Of a stretch of DNA of 64,000 bases, positions 33,937 through 41,954 are shown one piece after another; the stretch's first letter is position 1, and each line of letters starts with the position of its first letter. A model generated the notes under the pieces. That model saw only the letters and a program-made list of their open reading frames with translations, was not told the DNA's origin and ran no database searches. A program made the translations under genes and the position numbers. Where the stretch lies: positions 62,001 to 126,000 of the forward strand of contig CAMAXZ010000002.1 of the NCBI GenBank assembly GCA_945862325.1. The letters run 5' to 3'. Origin of the DNA: Klebsiella pneumoniae. Its GTDB lineage: Bacteria; Myxococcota_A; UBA796; SXON01.

Positions 33937-34524
33937 GTGCCGTCGCCGCTCGCCCATGTGGGGGTCGCCTGGGCGGTCTGCGCCTCGATCGAACCGGCGG
34001 GTAGTCCTCTGTCCGCGACGCGATGGGCGGTGTTCGCCTTCGCGGCGCTCGCGCCCGACCTGGACCTCCTGCTCGTCCCGTGGCTCGGCCTCGACGCGCA
34101 TCACGGGCCAAGCCACTCCTTCATGGCCGCGGCCGCGGTCGGCGCCCTCGCGGCGCGTGCCGCAGGCCTCGCGCGCGCCGACCATGCGCTCGCGGCGGCA
34201 TGCGGCGCTCTACACGTGGGCCTCGACTGGACGACCGGCACCCCCGACGCGCCGATTCACTTCGGGGTGATGTGGGCGTGGCCGTTCAGCGCCGCGCGGG
34301 CGATGGCGTCGAATCCGTGGTTCTTGCCGTACCACATCGACCGGCCCGGCTTCCTCGCCAACGTGGCGTCATGGGAGTCGGTGGCCCCGCTCGCCCGAGA
34401 GCTCGGCACGGTCGCGGCGACCGCGGTCGCCGCCGCCGCCACGCGCGCGCTCCGCAGGGCGCGACGGAACCCGGACGAGCCCGCTAAAGGCTCGGCAACA
34501 CGTACACCGCGCCCGCCCGCGTGA
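33937..34524 (+). CDS. DUF457/YdjM-type membrane protein (predicted membrane-bound hydrolase)
   Basis: The 195-residue protein starts PSPLAHVGVAWAVC. It then shows the acidic FAALAPDLDLLLVPWLG and HHGPSHSFMAAAAVGA, the conserved D-x-D and H-x-x-x-H pattern of the DUF457/YdjM family (often called predicted membrane-bound metal-dependent hydrolases). Another conserved His occurs in ALHVGLDWTTG. Three or four hydrophobic segments are present. GTG 33937 is 7 nt after the HTH-repeat gene, so the two are likely cotranscribed. Its last 41 nt overlap the convergent FG-GAP lipoprotein gene. The biochemical role of this family is uncertain. Confidence 0.75.
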   Translation: MPSPLAHVGVAWAVCASIEPAGSPLSATRWAVFAFAALAPDLDLLLVPWLGLDAHHGPSHSFMAAAAVGALAARAAGLARADHALAAACGALHVGLDWTTGTPDAPIHFGVMWAWPFSAARAMASNPWFLPYHIDRPGFLANVASWESVAPLARELGTVAATAVAAAATRALRRARRNPDEPAKGSATRTPRPPA

Positions 34525-37123
34525 GCGAGCGCGGCGCCCCGACGATCAGCTCGTCGCGCCCGTCGGCGTCCACGTCGCCGACCGCCAGCACCGACCCGAA
34601 GAGATCCGCGCTGTCCGCACCGCCGACGCTCGCGCGAGCGTCGGCGGTCGACAACGCCGCGCCCTCCGTCAGGACCGACCCGTCGAACCAGTACGCGTCG
34701 CCGAGCCCACTCGCAGATGAGTAGCTCCACCACGCGTTGAACGCGGCGGAGCTGAGGCCCGGCGCGCCGACGGCGAGGTCGGTGAAGCCGTCCCCGTCGG
34801 GATCGCCCGCGACGACCGCGAAGCCGAGCGCCGAGTCGGCGTCGCCTTCGATGGTGGCGGTGGCGTCGCCTTCGGTGAACGCCGCGCCGAGGCTCGCGAC
34901 CGCGTGGAACACGTACGCGTAATCGGCGTTGGACGAGCCGAAGACGAGGTCGAGCGCGCCGTCGCCGTCGAAGTCGCCGACGGCGGGAGTGCCCGCCCCG
35001 AGCCCCAGGGACGACGAATCGCCGGCGATCACCTGGTCGGCGATGGAGTCTACGTCTTCTTCTCCTTCCCAACGGGACTTTCCGTTCACCACGTACCAGA
35101 CGCCCCCGTTCGTCGCCCCCTCGTCCGACCCGACCGCGCCCACGACGAGGTCGCCGTAGCCGTCGTCGTCGAGATCGGCGGAGACGAGGCCGCTGCCCAT
35201 CGTGTCTTGGGAGACGTCGCCGTCCAGGATGAGCACCGCGTCGTCGTCGAGGTCCACCTCGCCGGAGGCCCGCTCGACGACGTACAACACGCCCGACAAC
35301 GCGCCGTTGCCGCTCGCTCCGGGGTTCGCCACCGCGAGCTCCACCTGTCCGTCGCCGTCCAGGTCCGCCGTGAAGGCCACGATCCCGGGGTACCCCGTGG
35401 CCGACACCGACGCGTACATCGCGGCGTCGTCGACCCCCACCGTCCCCGAAAGCCCGTTTCCGCCCTCGAACACCGCCACGCGGGCGGCCCCGTACATCCC
35501 CGCGACGACGAGGTCGTCGGTGCCGTCGCCGGTGAAGTCGGCCCCGCGGTGCGACACCTGCGCCGCGTAGTAGCCGAGGGACGCGTCGGTCGTGAATTCG
35601 GCGTACGTGTCGACGGGGCCGGAGGCGCCGGCGAGATCGTCGGCAAGGACGAGGTAGGTGGCGCCGTATGCTCCGCCGAGCGTCGCACCCATCACGACGT
35701 CGTCGGCGCCGTCGCCGTCAAAGTCGACGGACCCGAGCCCGCTCGGCGCGCTGAGGAGATCGCCCGTGGCCTCGCCCTGAATCGACGCCTCCGCGGTGCG
35801 CTCGACGAAGGTGTTGTCGAGCTCGCCGTTGCAGTCGTCGTCGATCCCGTTCCAGGACTCGTCGGCGCCGGGAGAGCGGGAGGGGTCGGCGTCGTCGCAG
35901 TCGCCGGCGTCGGGCGTGTAGCCGTCGAGGTCCTCGTCGATCGAGGTGCATTCGTCGTTCGCACCGCCGGGGGTGCCGCTGTCGCCGCCCGCCATGCGGG
36001 TCTGGGCAAGGCACCAGTACGCGCGCGACCGCGCCTCGGCGAAGGTCAGATGGTCCGGATCGAGCGAGAGAGATGCGCCCGCGGCCTCGCCCCAGGTCGT
36101 GTCCCAGGACACCTCGGCGACGCTGAGCTCTCCGGCGGAGACGCGAATCTGATCGACCGCCTCGAGCTTGAACGACGGGCGGCTGTACACGTAGTCGACC
36201 GACACGCCCCCGTTCACCCGGATGTCGTCGCTGACGCCGAACACCGCGTACCCGCCGGCCGGAACGACGACGCTGGCGTCCACGGTGATTGCGTCGACCC
36301 CGTCGTCGACGAGGCGCCAGTTGCGGAGGTCGATGTCGAACTCGCCGGGGTTGTGGACCTCGAACCACTCGCCCTTGCTGTCGCCGACGACCAGCGGGTA
36401 ATGGAACACCTCACTCACGACGATCGCGCCCGACCTCAAGAAGTCGTCGTCGGCGATGCCGTCGCAATCATCGTCGTCGAGGTCGAGCGCCTCGACGCCG
36501 CCGGAGGAAACGCCGGGGTCCGTGTCGTCGCAATCGCCGCCGCCCCACGCGTCGCTGTCGTCGCCGTCGCTGTCGCGGTCGAAGTCGGACCCGCCGGAGC
36601 AGTCCTGATCCACCCCGTCGTACCAAGTCTCTTCCGCGCCCGGGTTGATCGTCGGGTCGTCTTCTGCGCAGTCCTGGTCGGCCGCCCAGCCGTCGCCGTC
36701 GAGGTCCAACCCCGCGGTGCCCGAGATGGGGATGACGACCACCGGCAACGCCGAGTCGTTGGTCGACAGGGTGAGCGTCGCGCCGTGGGACAGCGTGTCG
36801 GCCGGTACGAAGCCGACCTCGATCACGGACTCTTCTCCAGGCAGGACCCCGACGAGGACCGACGAGACGTTGAACGCGCGATCGCCGTCGAGCTCGAGCG
36901 AGACCGTCAACGAGGTCGTGCCGGTACAGTCGTTGCGTACCACGAGCGGCGTGCGACTCTCGGTGCCGACCGGCACGTTCGAGAACGCGAGCGCGGTAGC
37001 GGAGAGTTCGAGGTGCGGACATGCGAACTCGGACGGCGCGGCGGTGTCCCCGAGGCGCTCGCCGAGCGCGGGCGTCGCGGGGCCGCACGCGGCGAGCGCC
37101 AGGAGCAGGAGTGCAGGGCTCAT
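34484..37123 (-). CDS. FG-GAP/VCBS repeat lipoprotein with MopE motifs and lamin-tail domain
   Basis: The 879-residue protein starts MSPALLLLALAAC with the lipobox Cys at 13. In order it has an abnormal-spindle-like Ig domain (LELSATALAFSNVPVGT), two Asp-rich MopE-type segments (DQDCAEDDPTINPGAEE and GGDCDDTDPG), and a lamin-tail domain (IVVSEVFHYPLVVGDSKGEW). A third DCDDADPSRSPGADE motif follows, then about 400 residues of FG-GAP repeats (DFDGDGADDVV, DFTGDGTDDLVV, DLDGDGQVELAV, DVDADGRDELIVGA) forming a calcium-binding beta-propeller. It is surface-exposed and probably adhesive or structural. GGAGG lies 6 nt before the ATG. Its 3' end overlaps the DUF457 gene by 41 nt. Confidence 0.88.
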   Translation of the reverse strand: MSPALLLLALAACGPATPALGERLGDTAAPSEFACPHLELSATALAFSNVPVGTESRTPLVVRNDCTGTTSLTVSLELDGDRAFNVSSVLVGVLPGEESVIEVGFVPADTLSHGATLTLSTNDSALPVVVIPISGTAGLDLDGDGWAADQDCAEDDPTINPGAEETWYDGVDQDCSGGSDFDRDSDGDDSDAWGGGDCDDTDPGVSSGGVEALDLDDDDCDGIADDDFLRSGAIVVSEVFHYPLVVGDSKGEWFEVHNPGEFDIDLRNWRLVDDGVDAITVDASVVVPAGGYAVFGVSDDIRVNGGVSVDYVYSRPSFKLEAVDQIRVSAGELSVAEVSWDTTWGEAAGASLSLDPDHLTFAEARSRAYWCLAQTRMAGGDSGTPGGANDECTSIDEDLDGYTPDAGDCDDADPSRSPGADESWNGIDDDCNGELDNTFVERTAEASIQGEATGDLLSAPSGLGSVDFDGDGADDVVMGATLGGAYGATYLVLADDLAGASGPVDTYAEFTTDASLGYYAAQVSHRGADFTGDGTDDLVVAGMYGAARVAVFEGGNGLSGTVGVDDAAMYASVSATGYPGIVAFTADLDGDGQVELAVANPGASGNGALSGVLYVVERASGEVDLDDDAVLILDGDVSQDTMGSGLVSADLDDDGYGDLVVGAVGSDEGATNGGVWYVVNGKSRWEGEEDVDSIADQVIAGDSSSLGLGAGTPAVGDFDGDGALDLVFGSSNADYAYVFHAVASLGAAFTEGDATATIEGDADSALGFAVVAGDPDGDGFTDLAVGAPGLSSAAFNAWWSYSSASGLGDAYWFDGSVLTEGAALSTADARASVGGADSADLFGSVLAVGDVDADGRDELIVGAPRSLTRAGAVYVLPSL

Positions 37124-37170
37124 CGATTACCTCCGCCGATGAGGAGAAATGCGCGGGGCGGAGCGACACC

Positions 37171-37190
37171 GGGTGGGGGTGGGGGTGGGG
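37171..37190 (+). other. Potential G-quadruplex in divergent intergenic region
   Basis: GGGTGGGGGTGGGGGTGGGG has four G-runs with single-nucleotide T loops, the classic parallel-quadruplex pattern. It lies in the 185 bp region between the FG-GAP lipoprotein and helicase starts. The rest of the gap holds only ribosome-binding and promoter-like sites. Confidence 0.55.
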
Positions 37191-37293
37191 CCGCTACGAC
37201 ACCCCGCGCACCCCTTCTTTACCATGATGGAAAGCGCGTGTCAGTTGAGAATCGGTTTGCCGACGCCCGGTCCGCGGCCCCCCGCCCCGTTTC

Positions 37294-37301
37294 GGATTAG
37301 T
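37294..37301 (+). promoter_or_regulatory. Candidate -10 box, helicase gene
   Basis: GGATTAGT ends 7 nt before GTG 37309 and no Shine-Dalgarno intervenes, so the helicase mRNA may be leaderless. Confidence 0.33.
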
Positions 37302-37308
37302 CCGCGCC

Positions 37309-38547
37309 GTGTCCTTCGCCTCCCTCGGCCTGTCCCCCGCCTTCGACGCCGTCCTCGCTCCGCTCGGCGTGCGCGAGCCGACGCCCGTCCAACGGCTCGC
37401 GGTCCCCGCGCTGCTCGGCGGTGCGTCGGTGGTGGCCGTGGCGCGCACAGGCTCCGGCAAGACTCTCGCCTACGCGCTCCCCGCGTTGCAGCTCCTCCGC
37501 GCGGTCGAGGACGCCGACGGCATCGCCGAACGGCGCGGGCGCCCCCGCGCGGTCGTCCTGACCGGTACGCGCGAGCTCGTCGACCAGACCGTCAAGGCGG
37601 TGAAGGCGGTCGCCCACCCCGTGAAACAGCGGGTCCGCGGGGTCTCCGGCGGCATGGACGACCGCGAGACGCTGCGCGCCCTGGCGACGCCGTGCGACAT
37701 CCTCGTGGCGAACCCGCCGCGCCTCGCCGCGTTGGTGGCCGCCGGCACGGTGACCCTCGACGACGTCCGCCTGCTCATCGTCGACGAAGCCGACACGCTC
37801 CTCGCCCCGGGCCAGCGGCGCGACACCGAGGCCATCCTCGCCAGGCTCCGCAAGGCCGCGCAGATCGCCTGGTTCTCCGCCACGTTGCCCGAGCCGCTCC
37901 GCGCGGAGCTCATGGCGCGTCCCGAGCGCCCGGTCCACCTCCAGGCCCGTGACGCGCACGCACCGCCGCCTTCCCTGCGGGTGGTCAACCTCCGCATCCG
38001 GGCCGACGAGCGTGGCGACGCCGTGCACGACGTGCTCGTCGACGCCCCGAAAACCGAGCGCGGAATCGTCTTCTGCAATCGCCGCGAGACGGCCGAGTCG
38101 CTCGGCGCCTTGCTGACGGAGCGCGGCCACGCCGTCGTCGTCCTCCACGGCGCGCGCGCCCCCGACGACCGCAAGCGCGCCATGGCCGCGTTCCGCGCGG
38201 GCGAAGGCCGCGTGCTGGTCACGACCGAGCTCGGCGGCCGCGGGCTCCACGTGCCCGACCTCTCCTTCGTGGTCAATTACGAGCTTCCCGAGCGGCCCAG
38301 CGAGTACCTCCACCGCATCGGGCGCGTGGGGCGCCAGGGCGCCGAGGGGCGCATCGTCAACCTCGTGACCCCGAGCGACGCCGGCATCTTGTCCGAGGTC
38401 GAGCGCATCACGGCCGGCGGGCGTCTCGACACGGGCGAGTCGCCGCGCGCGCCCCGCCGTCGCGACGAGCAGGCGGCGGCCGCGAAGCGCAGGAAGGCCG
38501 GCCACGGCGAGCGCCGCAAGGCCGCCGCGGCGCGCAAGCCGCGCTGA
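37309..38547 (+). CDS. DEAD-box RNA helicase
   Basis: The 412-residue protein has the helicase core in order: Q-motif region TPVQRLAVPALL, Walker A ARTGSGKT (Lys51), motif II VDEADT, motif III SATLP, motif V TTELGGRGLHVPDL and motif VI HRIGRVGRQG. The motif Ib-like PTRELV is TGTRELV here. Motif V has ELGGRGLH where most family members have D-x-A-x-RG-x-D, a modest deviation. The C-terminus is a short basic tail (AAAKRRKAGHGERRKAAA) that probably binds RNA. It likely unwinds RNA duplexes in ribosome assembly or mRNA decay. It stands alone between divergent and convergent neighbours. Confidence 0.92.
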   Translation: MSFASLGLSPAFDAVLAPLGVREPTPVQRLAVPALLGGASVVAVARTGSGKTLAYALPALQLLRAVEDADGIAERRGRPRAVVLTGTRELVDQTVKAVKAVAHPVKQRVRGVSGGMDDRETLRALATPCDILVANPPRLAALVAAGTVTLDDVRLLIVDEADTLLAPGQRRDTEAILARLRKAAQIAWFSATLPEPLRAELMARPERPVHLQARDAHAPPPSLRVVNLRIRADERGDAVHDVLVDAPKTERGIVFCNRRETAESLGALLTERGHAVVVLHGARAPDDRKRAMAAFRAGEGRVLVTTELGGRGLHVPDLSFVVNYELPERPSEYLHRIGRVGRQGAEGRIVNLVTPSDAGILSEVERITAGGRLDTGESPRAPRRRDEQAAAAKRRKAGHGERRKAAAARKPR

Positions 38548-38562
38548 CGAGCGGCCCGCGCG

Positions 38563-40185
38563 TCACCAGAGCGCGTACACCAGGGTGCGCTCGTCTTCTG
38601 CTACCGCGACGAATGCCCGTCGAATGCCGGTGGTGGCCGGCACGAACGTCTCCGCCGCGAGCATGTTCTTGTGAACGACGACGTAGCGGACGCCCTCCTG
38701 TCGCGCGACCGCGACGAGCTCGGCCTTCGTGAGCTCGCCCGCGCGCATCTTCCGGGCGGCCAGCAGCACGCGCAGGCCGGCACGGTTGGCGCCGGAGTTG
38801 AGCGACCCGCACACCGGCTTCCCGTGGATCGTCTGTTCGAACAGGAAGTTTCGCCCGGCCTGCACCGGCAGGTTGAGCACGGCGCCGTCCGGACGGTCCC
38901 GCAGCTCGGCGACGGCGTCGGTCACCGGTACGTCCACGACGTGAGGCAAGCCGCGGGCGCTCGAGGCGAACCGCACCTCGAGCGCGACGAGCAGCGCCAC
39001 CCACCGTGGCGCGCGGTCGGCGATCACCGCGAGGCACAGGGCGCCGACGGTGGCGAGCCGGTACAGCAGGGACAACGCGTCGAACCCGGGGAGCGGCTCC
39101 AGCGCGGCGTAAGGCAACGGCAGCGCCCGCCCGCCCGCGGACGCGGGAAAGCCGTCCAGGACGACGACCGGCCCCATCGCGAGCACGAGCCCCGCGCCGC
39201 CGGCCACCCACAGGGCGAGGTCGCGATGCCCGCGCCACATCGCGGCGAAGATCAGGACGAACCCGAGGTACGCCGTGTGCACCCGGTCGTTGGGGTTCGC
39301 GGTGTCGCGGGCGAAGTCGGGGCTCCGAAAGTCGCCCGGCACCACGAACACGCGGGGGTCCGCGGCGCCGAGCGTGCGCCGGATTCGCGCGAGATCCTCG
39401 GGATTCTTGATGTCGACGAGGCCGTCTTCCGATTGCGCCACCTGCTTGGTCGCGTACGCCACCGGCGCGACGAGCACGACGGCCACGGCGATGGCCGGAA
39501 CCAGACGTGCGAGGGTGCGCGCCGGCGCGACCGACCGCCAGCCCAGGACCGCGATGCATCCCGCGAGGATGAACGCGCCAATACCGGCGTACCAACCCGC
39601 GATCGCGCAGCAGGCCAGCCCGACCGCCGCGCCCGAACCGCGGAGCCACCCGCGGGGGCCGCCCCAGCCGTGCTCCGCGAGTCCGACCACGCCGAGCGCC
39701 GCGAGCGGAAGCCACCCCGCGCTGACCGTCTCGCTCGAACCGTTGTGCACGTGTGAGAGGACGATCGGCGCGAGGGTGTAGCCGACCCCGGCCACCCAAC
39801 CGCCCCCACCCAGCCTCCGGCCGAGCGCGTGCGCCGCGATCCCCGCGGCCGTCAGATGGCCGATCACGAGCGCTCCGTAGGCGGCCACGGGCCCGAAGGC
39901 GGCGGTCAACGGTAGACCGAGCAGCGCGTTGATCGGGTCTGCCACCGCGATGCGGCCACCCGAGGGATGATCGAGGAGCAACGTGTGTAACGGAAGCTCC
40001 CCGCGCCTGACTGCCTGCTCCACGAACCAGAGGTTCCACACCGAGTTCAACGCGTCGGTGCGGGCTCCGCCCGCGATCGTGCCCGAAGGATCGAGGACCA
40101 ACGGCCACGTCACCAGCACGGCGAGGGCGAGGTAGGCGCCCACGACGGCGAGGGGATGCCGGAGCAGGCGCCCCCCGCCCGTCAC
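38563..40185 (-). CDS. Polytopic membrane protein, glycosyltransferase-C-like, unknown function (copy 3)
   Basis: The 540-residue protein has about ten TM segments. It begins LLRHPLAVVGAYLALAVLVTWPL. The first loop carries an Asp-rich entry (GARTDALNSVWNLWFVEQA) and HPSGGRIAVADPINALLGLPL, paralleling copy 1. Another loop holds HNGSSETVSAGW. The C-terminal 130 residues are soluble-like (VRYVVVHKN, VAVAEDERTLVYAL). GTG 40185 overlaps the upstream TldE-like stop by 4 nt, so it is the last gene of that operon. Function unknown. Confidence 0.75.
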   Translation of the reverse strand: MTGGGRLLRHPLAVVGAYLALAVLVTWPLVLDPSGTIAGGARTDALNSVWNLWFVEQAVRRGELPLHTLLLDHPSGGRIAVADPINALLGLPLTAAFGPVAAYGALVIGHLTAAGIAAHALGRRLGGGGWVAGVGYTLAPIVLSHVHNGSSETVSAGWLPLAALGVVGLAEHGWGGPRGWLRGSGAAVGLACCAIAGWYAGIGAFILAGCIAVLGWRSVAPARTLARLVPAIAVAVVLVAPVAYATKQVAQSEDGLVDIKNPEDLARIRRTLGAADPRVFVVPGDFRSPDFARDTANPNDRVHTAYLGFVLIFAAMWRGHRDLALWVAGGAGLVLAMGPVVVLDGFPASAGGRALPLPYAALEPLPGFDALSLLYRLATVGALCLAVIADRAPRWVALLVALEVRFASSARGLPHVVDVPVTDAVAELRDRPDGAVLNLPVQAGRNFLFEQTIHGKPVCGSLNSGANRAGLRVLLAARKMRAGELTKAELVAVARQEGVRYVVVHKNMLAAETFVPATTGIRRAFVAVAEDERTLVYALW

Positions 40186-41954
40186 GGCTGCGGCGCTCCG
40201 ACAGGCGGGATCACCCGCGGCTCGCCGCCCGGGTTCCCGACCAGCTCCATCTCGGTGATGAGGACCGACGGGGTGCTCCAGGTCACCGGGATGCCCCCAG
40301 TGGGGCCGATGTGCCACCGCCCCGTCCCCGGGGCGCCGTCGAGCAGGTCGACGAAGCCCTCGCCGGGCCCCGCCGCGGCGACATCCCGCAGGACGCGGCG
40401 ATCGACGCCGGAGAACGCGAGGCTTCGAACGGGGACGCGGCGCCCGTCGCGGTGGAGCCGATAGACCTCGTAGGGCGGGGTGAGCCCGGCCGGCGGCCCC
40501 TCACCAGAGAAGGTGATCTGCGACTGGGCCAACGCCGGCGGCGTGAGGCGACGAACGACGAGGACGTAGTCCCGCCCCGTCTGCGCCGCGAGCCGCAGGC
40601 CCATGCGCTCGAGGCGTCGCATGGGGGACACGCGTGTCGGCGTCACGACGACCACCGCGGGGATGGCGATCCGCCGCTCCCCTCCGATGGCCCGCCCGTG
40701 ACCCGTGCTCTCCCCTCGATCTTTCGACGGGATGCGCGACATGAGCACGTCGCGCACCACCCCGTCGCGTACGAGCTCCACCGTCCGGGGGCCCACACCC
40801 TCGTGGTCCCACGCGTACGCGCCGAGCGCCTGCGCGTGTCCGGGCGCGTCGTCCACCACCGACCATCCGAGGGGCAACAACCGACGTCCGATGCGCGCGA
40901 TCGGCGACCGCGACATCCGGAACGCGCTGTCGGTGTCTTCCTCGACGGGCGGGGTCCCCACGAGCTCGGACGGAAGCAGCTGCGAGAAGAGCTCTGTGGC
41001 GGCGGCCGGCTCGAACAGCACCGGCCCGAGGTAGTCGTCCTCGACGGGCGCGGTCGTCAGGGCGCCGAGCCACTCCGCCATCTCGCGCGTCTCGCGCTCC
41101 ATCTCCGCGATGTCCGGGAGCTGACCCACGGTGCGGGCGACCCAGGCGCGCGCGTCGGTGAGCACCGAACCGTCCGCGAGGCGGGCCGTCCCTTCGACGC
41201 GGAGCACGACGTACCCCGTCGCCATGTGAAGGTTGGTGCCCTCGCTCGTCAGCACCATGCGTCGCCCCTGCCAATCGCGCGCGATCGCCTCGGCGACCTC
41301 GAGCCGCGGGTCCTCCGAGGCGACCGCGCTCAGCCGAGACACGAGCCCGGCGAGCACGTCGGCGGCGGAGCCGGGCGTCGGGGGCACCGGCGCCGCGCGG
41401 GTGGGCGCGGACGGGGAGCGGTCGGGAGGGTGCGGCGTCGGGTCGTCCTGACGCGCGGCCATCTTCCTCGAGAACTGCTGAACCGCGGCCTTGTAGGCGC
41501 TGTCCGTCGCGAGCCAGATCTCGCGGCGCAGCGCGAGCACGTCGTCGGTCTGCGGGAGGACGCGCGACACAACGCCGTCCGGCTCCCCGAACGCCATGAA
41601 ATTGGACGAGTCCACCTTCGGGTCGCCGACGCGCACCTCGGCCCGGAGGTTGCGGTACGGCTCCGCCTGGGCGTACACGAGCGCGCCGTCCGACGCGAAG
41701 GCTTCCGTGATGGATCCGTCGAGCACGTCATACGCGTACAGGTACGGCGGCGGCGCGTCGGGGAGGCGAAGCGCCTGGATCGACCGGAGCATCTCCGCGT
41801 GCGCCGCGCGCTCCCACGCCGGCGCGTCGGGATGCGGCTTCGGCGCGCCGATCGGCGCGGGCGTGACCGGCGACGGCGCCGCGAGCTCTACGGGGACTTT
41901 GCGAGCCCACGCGTCCGGCGAAGCGATCAGGAGCGCGAGCAGGGCGGCGATCAT
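40182..41954 (-). CDS. Exported TldE/PmbA-like protein (metal-site-less partner)
   Basis: The 590-residue protein has a short signal peptide (MIAALLALLIASPDAWA). The TldD/PmbA fold shows GPVLFEPAAATELFSQLL where TldD has its metal-binding helix, but without any HExxxH, so it resembles the inactive TldE/PmbA subunit. The C-terminal part has AYAWDHEGVGPRTVELVRDG and GESTGHGRA, matching the family's D-x-E-G...G-x-GR pattern. E. coli TldD/TldE are cytosolic peptidases that mature microcin B17. This pair appears to be periplasmic instead. ATG 41954 overlaps the TldD-like stop by 4 nt (ATGA). A Pro-rich insert occurs near residues 185-215. Confidence 0.8.
   Translation of the reverse strand: MIAALLALLIASPDAWARKVPVELAAPSPVTPAPIGAPKPHPDAPAWERAAHAEMLRSIQALRLPDAPPPYLYAYDVLDGSITEAFASDGALVYAQAEPYRNLRAEVRVGDPKVDSSNFMAFGEPDGVVSRVLPQTDDVLALRREIWLATDSAYKAAVQQFSRKMAARQDDPTPHPPDRSPSAPTRAAPVPPTPGSAADVLAGLVSRLSAVASEDPRLEVAEAIARDWQGRRMVLTSEGTNLHMATGYVVLRVEGTARLADGSVLTDARAWVARTVGQLPDIAEMERETREMAEWLGALTTAPVEDDYLGPVLFEPAAATELFSQLLPSELVGTPPVEEDTDSAFRMSRSPIARIGRRLLPLGWSVVDDAPGHAQALGAYAWDHEGVGPRTVELVRDGVVRDVLMSRIPSKDRGESTGHGRAIGGERRIAIPAVVVVTPTRVSPMRRLERMGLRLAAQTGRDYVLVVRRLTPPALAQSQITFSGEGPPAGLTPPYEVYRLHRDGRRVPVRSLAFSGVDRRVLRDVAAAGPGEGFVDLLDGAPGTGRWHIGPTGGIPVTWSTPSVLITEMELVGNPGGEPRVIPPVGAPQP

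Noticed and set aside
37309..38547. Possible inactive helicase because motif V deviates
   Set aside because: Walker A, DEAD, SAT and motif VI are intact. The deviation is modest and seen in some active family members.
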